From NCBI GenBank assembly GCA_963783965.1, contig CAWAPQ010000012.1, positions 62,001 to 126,000 on the forward strand: DNA of 64,000 bases, in the 5' to 3' direction. This DNA is from Bog-473 sp963783965. GTDB lineage: Bacteria > Actinomycetota > Acidimicrobiia > Acidimicrobiales > RAAP-2. The stretch's first letter is position 1. Each line of letters opens with the position of its first letter. Under the pieces are notes generated by a model. The model saw only the letters and a program-made list of their open reading frames with translations. It did no database searches and had not been told where the DNA came from. Position numbers and translations under genes: made by a program. Below, in pieces: positions 41,669 to 49,615 of the stretch.

Positions 41669-43562
41669 TCGGCGCACCGTCGTGTCGAACGACGCGGCGC
41701 AGGGCCGACTGCAGCAGGGGCACCACCTCGTGCCAGTCGCCCACCACCCCGACATCGCAGTGCTCGAAGACCGGGGCGTCCCGGTCGGCGTTGACGGCCA
41801 GGATGGTCCCGGCCGCCCGCACTCCGACCATGTGGTTGAACTTGCCGCTGAGCCCGACCGCGACGTACAGCCGCGGGGCGATGGAGCGGCCCGTGATGCC
41901 GACCTGGCGCGCCCGGGGTGCCCACCCCTTGTCCGTGACCTTGCGCGTGGCGGCCAGCTCGGCCCCGAGCACCGCCGCCAGCGGGCTCAGCTCCTCGTAC
42001 TCCTCGGGGGTGACCCCGGTGCCGACGCCGATCACGACCGGCGCCCGGGCCAGCGTCTCGACGTCGTCGTCACGCCGGTCGGACAGCACCCGCACACGGC
42101 CGCGTCCGGCGGCGGTCCGCGTCAGGACGGGGACGGCGCGCTCGGGCCGCGGCAGTGGTGCGGGCAGCACGCCCGGGCGCACGGTGACCATCTGGGTGGC
42201 GCTGCGGCACGTGATGTCGGCCACCAGCGCGCCGGCGAACGCCGGCTTGGCCGCGACCAGGAGGTCGCCCTGCGCCGACACGGCCATGGCGTCGCCCACG
42301 AGGCCTGAGCCCGTGGCCGCCGCGGCGCGTCCGGCCACCTCGCGACCGAAGGCCGTGCTGGGGGCGAGCACCGCCCAGGGGCTGGTCTCGAGCACGTAGT
42401 CGGTCAACGCAGCCGCTACGTCCTCGGCGACCATGGCACTCGTTACGGGGACACCGGCAGCAGGGGCACCGGCGACGGGGACACCGGCAGCAGGGGCACC
42501 GGCGCCGGGCGGGCCCCGGAGGACGACGACGACGTCTGCGCCCGCCGCCGCCAGTGGGGCCGCATGGACGGGAGCCGCGTCGACCGGGGCGGGGCACAGC
42601 GCGTGGACCGCCGCGCCGACCTGCGCGCCGAGGTCCGCTGCGGCACCGAGGAGCTCCTCGGTCACCCGCCGGCGCCCGGGCTCGGCCAGGACGGCGATCA
42701 CGCGGGAGGCACCCCGGTCCGCGGTCCGGCGGTCACCCGGCGGCGGAGCCGCCGGGTCGGGGCGCGCCGTCAAGGCGCCGCGTCCGAGGAGCAACCGCAC
42801 GGCCTCGTCGACCTGTGCGTCGAGCGGTCCGTCGAGGACGAGCAGGGCGCGGTCGTGCTCCAGGGCCCGCGTCGCCCCGACGGCCGTCGGGCTGCCCGCG
42901 TCGCCCCACGGGCCCGGGCCGAGCGCGGCGGGGCCCATCCGGGTGAGCCGGTCGGCGGACACGGCCGCCCGTCCCTCGGGGTCGACCTTGCAGGGGTCGC
43001 AGAGGCGCTCGGCCACGGAGAGCACCGCGGGCAGCGCCAGCTCCACCTCCTGCGTCCCGTCATCGTGCTCGAGCTCGAGGTGCCACACCGGGCCCCGGTC
43101 CTCCAGCCGGCGGACGCCGCTGGCGAAGGGGAGGTCCAGCAGCTCGGCCAGCTCGGGCCCGACCTGACCGGTCTCGCCGTCGATGGAGTTGCGGCCGAGC
43201 AGGACGAGGTCGAAGGGACCGGCGGCGCGCAGTGCGGCGGCCAGGGCGCGCGCCGTGGCCAGGGTGTCGGAGCCGGCGAAGGCCGGGTCGCACACGTGCA
43301 GGCCGTGGTCGGCACCCCAGGCCACCGCCTCGCGCAGGACGTCCTCCGCGCCGGGCGGCCCGAGCGTGACCACGGTGCAGGTCCCACCGCTGTCCCGGGC
43401 CAGCGTGACGCCCTGGGCCACGGCGCGGCGGCAGTACGGGTTCATCTCGAGGCCCACCCCGGCGCGGACCAGCCGGCCGCCGTCGAGCTGGAGCGACTCG
43501 GCCACCGGGACCTGCTTCGCCAGGGACGCGATCCGCAGCGGGCCTCCCACCGCCCGGCTCAC
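41661..43562 (-). CDS. Electron transfer flavoprotein with beta and alpha subunits fused (EtfB-EtfA)
   Basis: 633 residues from GTG 43562, with AGGTGGG upstream. Residues 1 to about 250 match ETF beta: LRIASLAKQVPVAESLQL, LEMNPYCRRAVAQGVTLARD, DLVLLGRNSIDGETGQVGPE, PAVLSVAERLCDP. From about 275 on is ETF alpha: VIAVLAEPGRRRVTEEL, then the C-terminal FAD domain with GVGTGVTPEEYEELSPLAAV, GITGRSIAPRLYVAVGLSGK and ADRDAPVFEHCDVGVVGDWH. The two are normally separate proteins. A Pro/Ala-rich low-complexity stretch (about 350-375) built on a 30-bp DNA repeat lies in the alpha part. ETF passes electrons from acyl-CoA and related dehydrogenases to the quinone pool. No ETF-quinone oxidoreductase gene is nearby. 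Confidence 0.88.
   Translation of the reverse strand: MSRAVGGPLRIASLAKQVPVAESLQLDGGRLVRAGVGLEMNPYCRRAVAQGVTLARDSGGTCTVVTLGPPGAEDVLREAVAWGADHGLHVCDPAFAGSDTLATARALAAALRAAGPFDLVLLGRNSIDGETGQVGPELAELLDLPFASGVRRLEDRGPVWHLELEHDDGTQEVELALPAVLSVAERLCDPCKVDPEGRAAVSADRLTRMGPAALGPGPWGDAGSPTAVGATRALEHDRALLVLDGPLDAQVDEAVRLLLGRGALTARPDPAAPPPGDRRTADRGASRVIAVLAEPGRRRVTEELLGAAADLGAQVGAAVHALCPAPVDAAPVHAAPLAAAGADVVVVLRGPPGAGAPAAGVPVAGAPAAGVPVTSAMVAEDVAAALTDYVLETSPWAVLAPSTAFGREVAGRAAAATGSGLVGDAMAVSAQGDLLVAAKPAFAGALVADITCRSATQMVTVRPGVLPAPLPRPERAVPVLTRTAAGRGRVRVLSDRRDDDVETLARAPVVIGVGTGVTPEEYEELSPLAAVLGAELAATRKVTDKGWAPRARQVGITGRSIAPRLYVAVGLSGKFNHMVGVRAAGTILAVNADRDAPVFEHCDVGVVGDWHEVVPLLQSALRRVVRHDGAPIS
42445..42504. 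repeat. 30-bp direct repeat, two units, inside the fused ETF gene
   Basis: 42445-42474 and 42475-42504 are identical. In the gene they encode GAPAAGVPVA-type decapeptides in a variable loop of the alpha region. Confidence 0.88.
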
Positions 43563-43579
43563 CGGCCCACCTGATGTCG

Positions 43580-45241
43580 TCAGCGGCCCAGCGCCGCGCC
43601 GGCCGGGCTGCGGGGGTCCGACGCTCCCACCAGGCGGCGGGCGCCCCCGCCGTCGCCGGCGCCGGTGCGCTCTGTCGCGATGATCTGGGCGCACCCGACG
43701 GCGACGGGATCGAAGGCGCTGATCGTCCGCACGCGATGGCCGGCGCCGGTCAGCCCGGTGGGCCAGGCCGGGGGCGCGTCCGCCTCCACCACGACCGTGA
43801 GGTCCTCGCCCCACCAGAGGCGGAAGGGCCCGGCCGCGGGTGCGTCGAGGGTGAGGCGGGGCGCGGCGATGGCGCGGGCCGGATCGTGGCCGGTCCGCAG
43901 CAGTCGGGCCAGGAGTTGCACGAGGATCTGGGGCTGGGCGTCGCCGCCCATGGCGCCGACCAGGTGGCTCAGCGCGCCGTCCGGCGTGGTGACGAGCATG
44001 GGGGAGAGGGTGTGCGGCGGCCGCCGCCCCGGCCTCACCTCGGCCGGGTGTCCCGGTTCGAGGGAGAAGCCGACGCCGCGGTTGTGCAGGAAGATGCCCG
44101 TGGTCGGCTCGACGAGATGCGAGCCGAAGTCCAGCGCGTTGGACTGCGTCAGCGAAATGCCGAGGCCGTCGGCGTCCTGCGCGCACAGGTGCGTGGTGTC
44201 GCCGTCCCCGAAGCGGGCCACCGCGGGGCCGGTGGTGCCTCGGCCCGTGACCACGTCGGGCCGCGCCGTCGAGCGGGCGTGGGCCCGGACGCGGGCGGCG
44301 GCCGTGGCCAGGCGCTCGGGGTCGAGGAGCGCGCTCCCGTCGGCGCCGTCGAAGAGCACGGCGGGCCGGTCGTGCCCGACGGCGCGCCAGGTCTCGACGA
44401 GAACGTGGGCCCACTGCGGATCGTCCGGGTCGGCGCAGAGCCCGGCCGCCTCGGCCACGGCGGCGCCGGCCAGCGTCAGGTAGCCCTGTGACGGGGGCGG
44501 CACGGTCCACAGCTCGTGGCCCCAGGCGCCGGCGCGCAGCGGTTCGTGCCAGGAGGCCGCGCTGGTGGCGAGGTCGGCCGGGGCGAAATGGCCGCCGCCC
44601 AGCTCCAGCAGGCCGCGCCCGAACTCGCCGCCGTAGAAGCCGTCGCGGCCGTGGCAGGCGATGGCCCGCAGCGTGCGGGCGATGCCCGGCACCCGCACCG
44701 TCTGCCCTATGTCGAGCGGGCCGTCGGGGCACAGCTCGCCCGCACCGGGCAGCGCGTGCACGAGATGGCTGGCCAGCGCCAGCATGATGGAGGCGGGAAA
44801 CCCCTCCTCGGCCAGCTCGATCGCCGGCGCCAGCACGTCCTCGAGCGGCAGCCGCCCGTAGCGCTCGTGCAGGGCGAGCCAGCCGTCGACCGCGCCGGGC
44901 ACCTGCACGCTGCGCAGGTCGTCCCGCACCGGCATGGTCGTCAGGCCCTCGGCGCGCATGGCCGCGGCATCGGACCCGGCGCCGGCCCGGCCGATGGAGA
45001 GCAGTGCCTCCGGAGGCGAGCCCGCATCGGGCGTCGCCACCATGGCCAGCACGTCGCCCCCGAGCCCGCACAGGTGCGGCCCCACGACGGCCATGGCCGT
45101 CCCTGTGGCCACGGCGGCGTCGGCCGCCGAGCCGGCCCGGGCCAGCATGGCCAGCCCGGCCGACGCGGCCAGCTGGTCGGCGGCGGCCACCATGCCGCGC
45201 AGGCCGGTGCGCGAGGCGAAGGGAGCGAGGGGGAGCGCCAT
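43580..45241 (-). CDS. Gamma-glutamyltransferase-family Ntn hydrolase
   Basis: 553 residues. GMVAAADQLAASAGLAMLAR and VVGPHLCGLGGDVLAMVAT are the standard N-terminal blocks. The autocleavage site with catalytic Thr349 is in FGDGDTTHLCAQDADG; LTQSNALDFGSHLVEPTTGI then FLHNRG, and PRLTLDAPAAG follow. The family cleaves gamma-glutamyl bonds; in mycothiol producers without glutathione the natural substrate may be different. No signal peptide is visible, so a cytoplasmic enzyme is likelier than the usual secreted form. It lies 17 bp upstream of the fused ETF gene on the same strand. Confidence 0.9.
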   Translation of the reverse strand: MALPLAPFASRTGLRGMVAAADQLAASAGLAMLARAGSAADAAVATGTAMAVVGPHLCGLGGDVLAMVATPDAGSPPEALLSIGRAGAGSDAAAMRAEGLTTMPVRDDLRSVQVPGAVDGWLALHERYGRLPLEDVLAPAIELAEEGFPASIMLALASHLVHALPGAGELCPDGPLDIGQTVRVPGIARTLRAIACHGRDGFYGGEFGRGLLELGGGHFAPADLATSAASWHEPLRAGAWGHELWTVPPPSQGYLTLAGAAVAEAAGLCADPDDPQWAHVLVETWRAVGHDRPAVLFDGADGSALLDPERLATAAARVRAHARSTARPDVVTGRGTTGPAVARFGDGDTTHLCAQDADGLGISLTQSNALDFGSHLVEPTTGIFLHNRGVGFSLEPGHPAEVRPGRRPPHTLSPMLVTTPDGALSHLVGAMGGDAQPQILVQLLARLLRTGHDPARAIAAPRLTLDAPAAGPFRLWWGEDLTVVVEADAPPAWPTGLTGAGHRVRTISAFDPVAVGCAQIIATERTGAGDGGGARRLVGASDPRSPAGAALGR

Positions 45242-45372
45242 GGCCCACGAATAGTACGACGCCCCGCGCGACGCCGGTCCGGCCGCGCTCCCGGTTCGCC
45301 GGCGCCGGCGCCGGGTATGGCGTGCTGTGAGCCGGTCACCGGGGTTCCCCGGCCGTCTGAGAGGAGCTGCCC

Positions 45373-45745
45373 ATGGCCACGACCAAGCAGAAGGAAGCGG
45401 CCCGCCGCAATATCAGAGAAGGCCCAGAAGGCCCAGAAGGCCCAGAAGGCCCAGCCCAAGGGCGCCAAGAAGTCAGCGCGCTCGCCCGGTCTCAGCACGG
45501 CCGAGAAGAACAAGCTCGACGACAAGCAGTTTGCGTTCCCCAAGGAGCGCAAGGAGCCGTTGGTCGACGCCAAGCACGTCCGGAACGCCGTGGCGCGCTT
45601 CGATCAGGTCGAGGGGGTGACCGACAAGGAGCGCGACCAGGCCTGGCGACGCATAAAGACGGCGGCCAAGAAGTTCGGGGTGGAGATCGAGGAGAAGGGC
45701 TGGCGCGAACTGTTCTCCGGGGGCAAGGCGACGAAGAAGCGCTGA
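45373..45745 (+). pseudogene. DUF6582-like small basic protein, frameshifted near its N-terminus
   Basis: ATG 45373 gives MATTKQKEAARRNI, then the frame breaks at about 45414. The other frame carries EKAQKAQKAQKAQPKGAKKS followed by the conserved part: STAEKNKLDDKQFAFPKERK, EPLVDAKHVRNAVARFDQVE and KDRDQAWRRIKTAAKKFGVE-like text, to a stop at 45745. The halves make one protein of about 124 residues if one A is removed or an AG added in ATATCAGAGAAGG. Four 9-bp units (AGAAGGCCC) directly follow and encode a KAQ repeat. Homologues with this FAFPxxRKEPLxDAxHVRNA core are common in actinobacteria and unexplained. Confidence 0.75.
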
Positions 45746-45765
45746 GCGCCGCGCCGGCGGGCTGA

Positions 45766-46851
45766 CTACAGCACGACGACGGAGCGCAGCACCTCGCCGC
45801 GCTGCATGCGGGCGAAGGCCTCCTCGACCTGCTCGATGCCGATCGTCTCGCTGACGAAGCGGTCGAGGTCGAGCCGCCCGTCGAGATACAGGTCGACCAG
45901 CATCGGGAAGTCACGCGACGGGAGGCAGTCGCCGTACCAGCTCGGCTTCAGCGCGCCGCCCCGACCGAAGAACTCGATCATCGGCAGGTCGATGCGCATG
46001 TCGGGCGTCGGGACGCCCACCTGCACGAGCGTCCCCGCCAGGTCCCGGGCCAGGAAGGCCTGCTCCATCACCTTGGGGTTCCCGACCGCCTCAATGCAGA
46101 CGTCGGCGCCGTTGCCGCCCGTGAGCCCCTTGATCGCCTCGACGGGATCGGTGGTGCCGGCGTCGACCGTGTGGGTGGCGCCGAACTCGGTGGCGAGCTC
46201 GAGCTTCCGGGGGTCCTTGTCGACGGCGATGATGACGGCCGCCCCGGCGAGCCTCGACCCGGCGACGGCGGCGCACCCGACGCCGCCGCAGCCGAAGACG
46301 GCCACCGAGTCACCGGTCCCGACCTGTCCTGTGTACATGGCGGCGCCGATGCCGGCCATGACGCCGCAGCCGAGCAGCCCGACGGCCTCGGGGCGGGCCG
46401 CGGGGTTGACCTTGGTGCACTGGCCGGCGGCCACCAGCGTCCGCTCGGCGAAGGCGCCGATGCCGAGGGCGGGGGAGAGCGGCGTGCCGTCGGCCAGCGT
46501 CATCTTCTGCGTGGCGTTGTGGGTGGCGAAGCAGTACCAGGGCCGGCCGCGCCGGCAGGCCCGGCACTCACCGCACACGGCCCGCCAGTTCAGGACGACG
46601 AAGTCGCCCGGCGCGAGGTCCGTCACGCCGTCGCCGACCGCCTCGACCACGCCGGCGGCCTCGTGCCCGAGGAGGAAGGGGAAGTCGTCGTTGATGCCGC
46701 CCTCGCGGTAGTGCAGGTCGGTGTGGCACACGCCGCAGGCCTTGATCTTCACGACCGCCTCGCCCGGACCGGGGTCGGGTACCAGGATCGTCTCGACCGT
46801 GACCGGCGCGCCCTTCTCGGTGGCGACGACACCGCGCGTCTCGGTTCCCAT
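45766..46851 (-). CDS. mscR: S-(hydroxymethyl)mycothiol dehydrogenase
   Basis: 361 residues. ACGVCHTDLHYREGGINDDF then PFLLGHEAAGVVE holds the catalytic zinc ligands; CGECRACRRGRPWYC holds the four structural-zinc Cys. FATHNATQKMTLADGTPLSP and KPSWYGDCLPSRDFPMLVDL are specific to the mycothiol-dependent formaldehyde dehydrogenase group. The enzyme oxidises the adduct of formaldehyde and mycothiol with NAD, and may reduce S-nitrosomycothiol. It implies that this organism makes mycothiol, which is restricted to actinobacteria. ATG 46851 is preferred to an upstream ATG at 46896 because the conserved N-terminus begins there. Confidence 0.92.
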   Translation of the reverse strand: MGTETRGVVATEKGAPVTVETILVPDPGPGEAVVKIKACGVCHTDLHYREGGINDDFPFLLGHEAAGVVEAVGDGVTDLAPGDFVVLNWRAVCGECRACRRGRPWYCFATHNATQKMTLADGTPLSPALGIGAFAERTLVAAGQCTKVNPAARPEAVGLLGCGVMAGIGAAMYTGQVGTGDSVAVFGCGGVGCAAVAGSRLAGAAVIIAVDKDPRKLELATEFGATHTVDAGTTDPVEAIKGLTGGNGADVCIEAVGNPKVMEQAFLARDLAGTLVQVGVPTPDMRIDLPMIEFFGRGGALKPSWYGDCLPSRDFPMLVDLYLDGRLDLDRFVSETIGIEQVEEAFARMQRGEVLRSVVVL

Positions 46852-46929
46852 GTGTGCTCCTCCCCGTCGGCCCCGTGGGCCAGACCACGAGACCACATGA
46901 TGCCTGATCGGCGGGAGGGCCCGACCACC

Positions 46930-47388
46930 TCAGCCGGTGCCGCTCCGCCTGAGCCCGTGCATGTCCTCCGCGACGAAGATGCAGAAGGGGTGCCCGTCCG
47001 GGTCGGCGTAGACGAAAAGCTGCTCGGTCGGGTCGTCGGAGCGGTCGAGGAGCAGCCGAGCCCCGAGCCCGAGCACCCTCTCGTACTGCGACCGGAGCGC
47101 CGGCACGTCCGGGACGCTGAGGTCGAGATGCTCCTGTTGGGGCGTCGCGGCGTCGGGCCACGTCGAGCGGGGGAGCTCGGCCACCTGCTGGAAGGCGATG
47201 CGCGGCGTCCCGGAGGGATGGGCCAGGACGAGCCAATCGCGCCCCTGCGGGTCATCGGCTCCGGCGGGCGGCACCTCGTCGCCACCGCGGTAGCGGTAGC
47301 CCAGGAGCTCCCGGTAGAACTCGGCCAGCCGGCGGGCGTCGGTGCTGTCGAGGACGACCTGCAACAGCGCGGGGAACGGAGGCTCCAT
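46930..47388 (-). CDS. VOC-fold protein (glyoxalase-like domain)
   Basis: 152 residues. LLQVVLDSTDARRLAEFYRE and LLGYRYRGGDEVPP form the first half; QEHLDLSVPDVPALRSQYER and FVYADPDGHPFCIFVAEDM the second. This is the glyoxalase_6-like branch common in actinobacteria, of unknown substrate. The start at 47388 lies 10 bp downstream of a 16-bp tandem repeat, so the repeat forms the untranslated leader. It runs in the same direction as the mycothiol dehydrogenase gene, 78 bp upstream of it. Confidence 0.85.
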   Translation of the reverse strand: MEPPFPALLQVVLDSTDARRLAEFYRELLGYRYRGGDEVPPAGADDPQGRDWLVLAHPSGTPRIAFQQVAELPRSTWPDAATPQQEHLDLSVPDVPALRSQYERVLGLGARLLLDRSDDPTEQLFVYADPDGHPFCIFVAEDMHGLRRSGTG

Positions 47389-47398
47389 GGACGGCGAT

Positions 47399-47462
47399 CC
47401 TCTTGACGCCATCGCCTCTTGACGCCATCGCCTCTTGACGCCATCGCCTCTTGACGCCATCG
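47399..47462. repeat. 16-bp tandem repeat, four identical units
   Basis: CCTCTTGACGCCATCG repeats exactly at 47399, 47415, 47431 and 47447. It lies in the leader of the VOC gene, in the region shared with the divergent YrhK-like gene. On the plus strand each unit contains TCTTGACG, which includes a TTGAC core of a -35 box. Confidence 0.93.
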
Positions 47463-47550
47463 CCGGGGCCTCCGTCCTGCGAGCCCGCCGTCCCGTCGTG
47501 CCGCGTCCGATGTCCGTCGCAGCCTGCGTGCCGTCGTAACGTGACCCGCC

Positions 47551-48471
47551 ATGGCGGTGTCGTATGTCGATGTCCCGGAGGGATGGCACCGCCTGACCAG
47601 TCGCGGCTTCGGTCCCTTCGTGACGCGGGAGGTCTATCGGCTCCCCGACGGGTCCCGTCTGCTGTGGGACTCGCGTTGGCACCGCAAGCACGCCGGCCGC
47701 GTCCCCGGAGGGTCGACGTGGTGGGCCCCGTTCGCCATGGCGTGGTGGATCGGCGTGCTCTTCGCCATCGGCTCCGTCTGCTTCGCGTTGGGCTCGTTCC
47801 CGCCCTACGTGACGGCCGTCGGGGCGACGCCGGACAACATCACCTATTTCGTCGGCTCCATCTTCTTCACGACGGCCTCCTTCCTGCAGTACATGGAGGT
47901 GGCGTCGGCGCCGTCCGACCTCGCCACGCCACATCGCAAGGGCCTGGGTTCGTTGCTGCGGATCCGGCACCACCGCATCGACTGGTGGGCGGCGGCCATC
48001 CAGCTGGTCGGCACCGTGTGGTTCAACCGGACCACGCTGAGCGCGTTGCTCGTCGGGCTCGGCGCGTCGCCGACCCACCACCCGGTCTGGCGCCCGGACG
48101 CCCTGGGCTCCATCTGCTTCCTCGTATCGAGCTGGCTGGCCTGGGCCGAGGAGTGCCACGGTCCCTTCGCCTGGCGACCGTCGCGGATTTCGTGGTGGAT
48201 CACCGCACTGAACCTCTTCGGCTCGGTGGCGTTCGGCGTGTCGGCCATTGCGTCCTATGTCACCTCGAGCGGCCAGCTCCTCAGCCTGGCGCTGACCAAC
48301 CTGGGGACGTTCGTCGGCGCCGTGTGCTTCCTGGCCGGCGCCATCCTGCTGCTCCCCGAACGCACACTGGAGAGCCCAGCCGACGAGCCCGATCCGGCGC
48401 CTGATGAGGGGCCTGATCCCGGGCCTGATCCCGGGCCTGATCCGGCGCACCCGGTCGGCACCGTTACGTGA
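47551..48471 (+). CDS. YrhK-like multi-helix membrane protein
   Basis: 306 residues. An N-terminal soluble part (RLLWDSRWHRKHAG) is followed by helical hairpins that each start with a Trp-Trp pair: WWAPFAMAWWIGVLFAIGSV, WWAAAIQLVGTVWFNRTTLS, WWITALNLFGSVAFGVSAIA. This is the repeating pattern of YrhK domains. GSIFFTTASFLQYMEV and FLVSSWLAWAEE complete the hairpins. The C-terminus is a soluble acidic Pro-Asp repeat (GPDP three times) encoded by a 12-bp DNA repeat. Function unknown. The end overlaps the convergent LLM gene by 8 bp. Confidence 0.8.
   Translation: MAVSYVDVPEGWHRLTSRGFGPFVTREVYRLPDGSRLLWDSRWHRKHAGRVPGGSTWWAPFAMAWWIGVLFAIGSVCFALGSFPPYVTAVGATPDNITYFVGSIFFTTASFLQYMEVASAPSDLATPHRKGLGSLLRIRHHRIDWWAAAIQLVGTVWFNRTTLSALLVGLGASPTHHPVWRPDALGSICFLVSSWLAWAEECHGPFAWRPSRISWWITALNLFGSVAFGVSAIASYVTSSGQLLSLALTNLGTFVGAVCFLAGAILLLPERTLESPADEPDPAPDEGPDPGPDPGPDPAHPVGTVT
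48409..48444. repeat. 12-bp tandem repeat, three units, coding
   Basis: GGGCCTGATCCC at 48409 and 48421, and GGGCCTGATCCG at 48433, encode the GPDP repeat near the C-terminus of the YrhK-like protein. Confidence 0.85.
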
Positions 48472-49387
48472 ACGGCGGCTCGCGCAGGAGTGGGAGGACG
48501 GGAGCGAAGGCGTCGGCATCGCGCACGGTGTAGTAGCTGAACCCCCAGCGTTGTCGACACGCCAGCAGGTGCTGGGCGATCTCGTCGTGCGTTCCGATGC
48601 AGAGGAACGGGGTCGACAACGCGTCCGACACGTCCAACCCGATCCGCTCGGCGAGCTCGGCCGCGGTGCGGGCACGGTCCTCGGTGATCACGACCGCCTG
48701 GACCAGCGCATGCAGCTCGAGAGCGACCCAGCGTTCTCCCGCCGCCTGCTCCATCCACTCCACGGTGGCGTCGAGTCGGGATGCTTCCCAGCGGACTGCA
48801 TGGTGCTGCCCGTCCTCTTTGGTCCGACCGAGCATGGTGGGGGCGACGATGTCGGCGTGGCGGACGGCATGGGCCAGGGCAGATCTGCCGTTCACCCCGA
48901 CCAGCAAGGGCAGGTGGTCCTGTCGGGGCACCAGGGCGACGGCTTCGTCGAGCTCGTAGTGGGCCCCGCGGTAGGACACGGCACCGCCGTCGAGCAACGA
49001 GCGGAGGATTTCGACCGACTCGGCCAGACGTGCCTTGCGTACGGCTGGCGGATCGAACGTCTTGCCCATGGCGGCGTACTCCGTGAAGCTGTGCCCCGCT
49101 CCGAGCCCCAGCTCCAGCCGACCACCGCTGAGGTGGTCGAGCGTCGCCGCCTCCTGGGCCAGGACCACCGGGTGGCGCAGGTCGTTGTTGAGGACGAGGG
49201 TCCCGATGCGGATGCGCTCCGTGTGCGCGGCAGCAGCGGCCAGGCCGAGGAGGGCGGAGGGTTCGGCCCCGACGTGGTCGCCGACCTGGAACACATCGAA
49301 GCCCGCGTCCTCGGCTCTGCGTGCGGCCCGGGCGACCTCGTCGGGTGCCGTCGACGTGCATTGGAAACCGAAGCGGAACGGCCGCAC
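48464..49387 (-). CDS. LLM-class F420-dependent oxidoreductase
   Basis: 307 residues. FRFGFQCTSTAPDEVARAAR, VFQVGDHVGAEPSALLGLAA and RIRIGTLVLNNDLRHPVVLA match the luciferase-like TIM barrel. LSGGRLELGLGAGHSFTEYA is the cofactor-binding loop of the F420 subgroup, and SALAHAVRHADIVAPTM is also typical. These enzymes transfer hydride between F420 and varied organic substrates; the substrate is unknown. The start is GTG 49387, 6 bp after the stop of the small membrane gene upstream, so it is the last gene of a three-gene minus-strand operon. Confidence 0.87.
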   Translation of the reverse strand: MRPFRFGFQCTSTAPDEVARAARRAEDAGFDVFQVGDHVGAEPSALLGLAAAAAHTERIRIGTLVLNNDLRHPVVLAQEAATLDHLSGGRLELGLGAGHSFTEYAAMGKTFDPPAVRKARLAESVEILRSLLDGGAVSYRGAHYELDEAVALVPRQDHLPLLVGVNGRSALAHAVRHADIVAPTMLGRTKEDGQHHAVRWEASRLDATVEWMEQAAGERWVALELHALVQAVVITEDRARTAAELAERIGLDVSDALSTPFLCIGTHDEIAQHLLACRQRWGFSYYTVRDADAFAPVLPLLREPPFT

Positions 49388-49393
49388 CGGGAG

Positions 49394-49615
49394 CTAGGGC
49401 CGCGGCGCCCGCCGCCGCCCTCGATACGTGCTGACGAAGAGGAAACCCGCCGCCACCAACGGCAGCAGGATGGCTCCCACGACGCGTTGACCGGCCAGCA
49501 GGAAGGCGAGACCGACGATGGCGCCGGTCGCCAGCGCCAGCTCGGGCGTGTCGCCGACGAGGAAGTCCCACCAGAAGAGGCCGAACGCACGGATGGCCCG
49601 GGTCACGGCGGTCAC
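49394..49615 (-). CDS. Small two-helix membrane protein, unknown
   Basis: 73 residues with two hydrophobic segments (ELALATGAIVGLAFLLAG and VVGAILLPLVAAGFLFVSTY) and a basic tail RGRRRAPRP. Its ATG overlaps the stop of the upstream membrane-protein gene (ATGA), and the LLM oxidoreductase gene follows after 6 bp. No family recognised. Confidence 0.72.
   Translation of the reverse strand: MTAVTRAIRAFGLFWWDFLVGDTPELALATGAIVGLAFLLAGQRVVGAILLPLVAAGFLFVSTYRGRRRAPRP

Noticed and set aside
41661..45248. A single 1195-codon minus-strand frame across the ETF and gamma-glutamyltransferase region
   Set aside because: Only the part from GTG 43562 carries ETF homology; the upstream part is the out-of-frame shadow of the gamma-glutamyltransferase gene, which has full family motifs in another frame.
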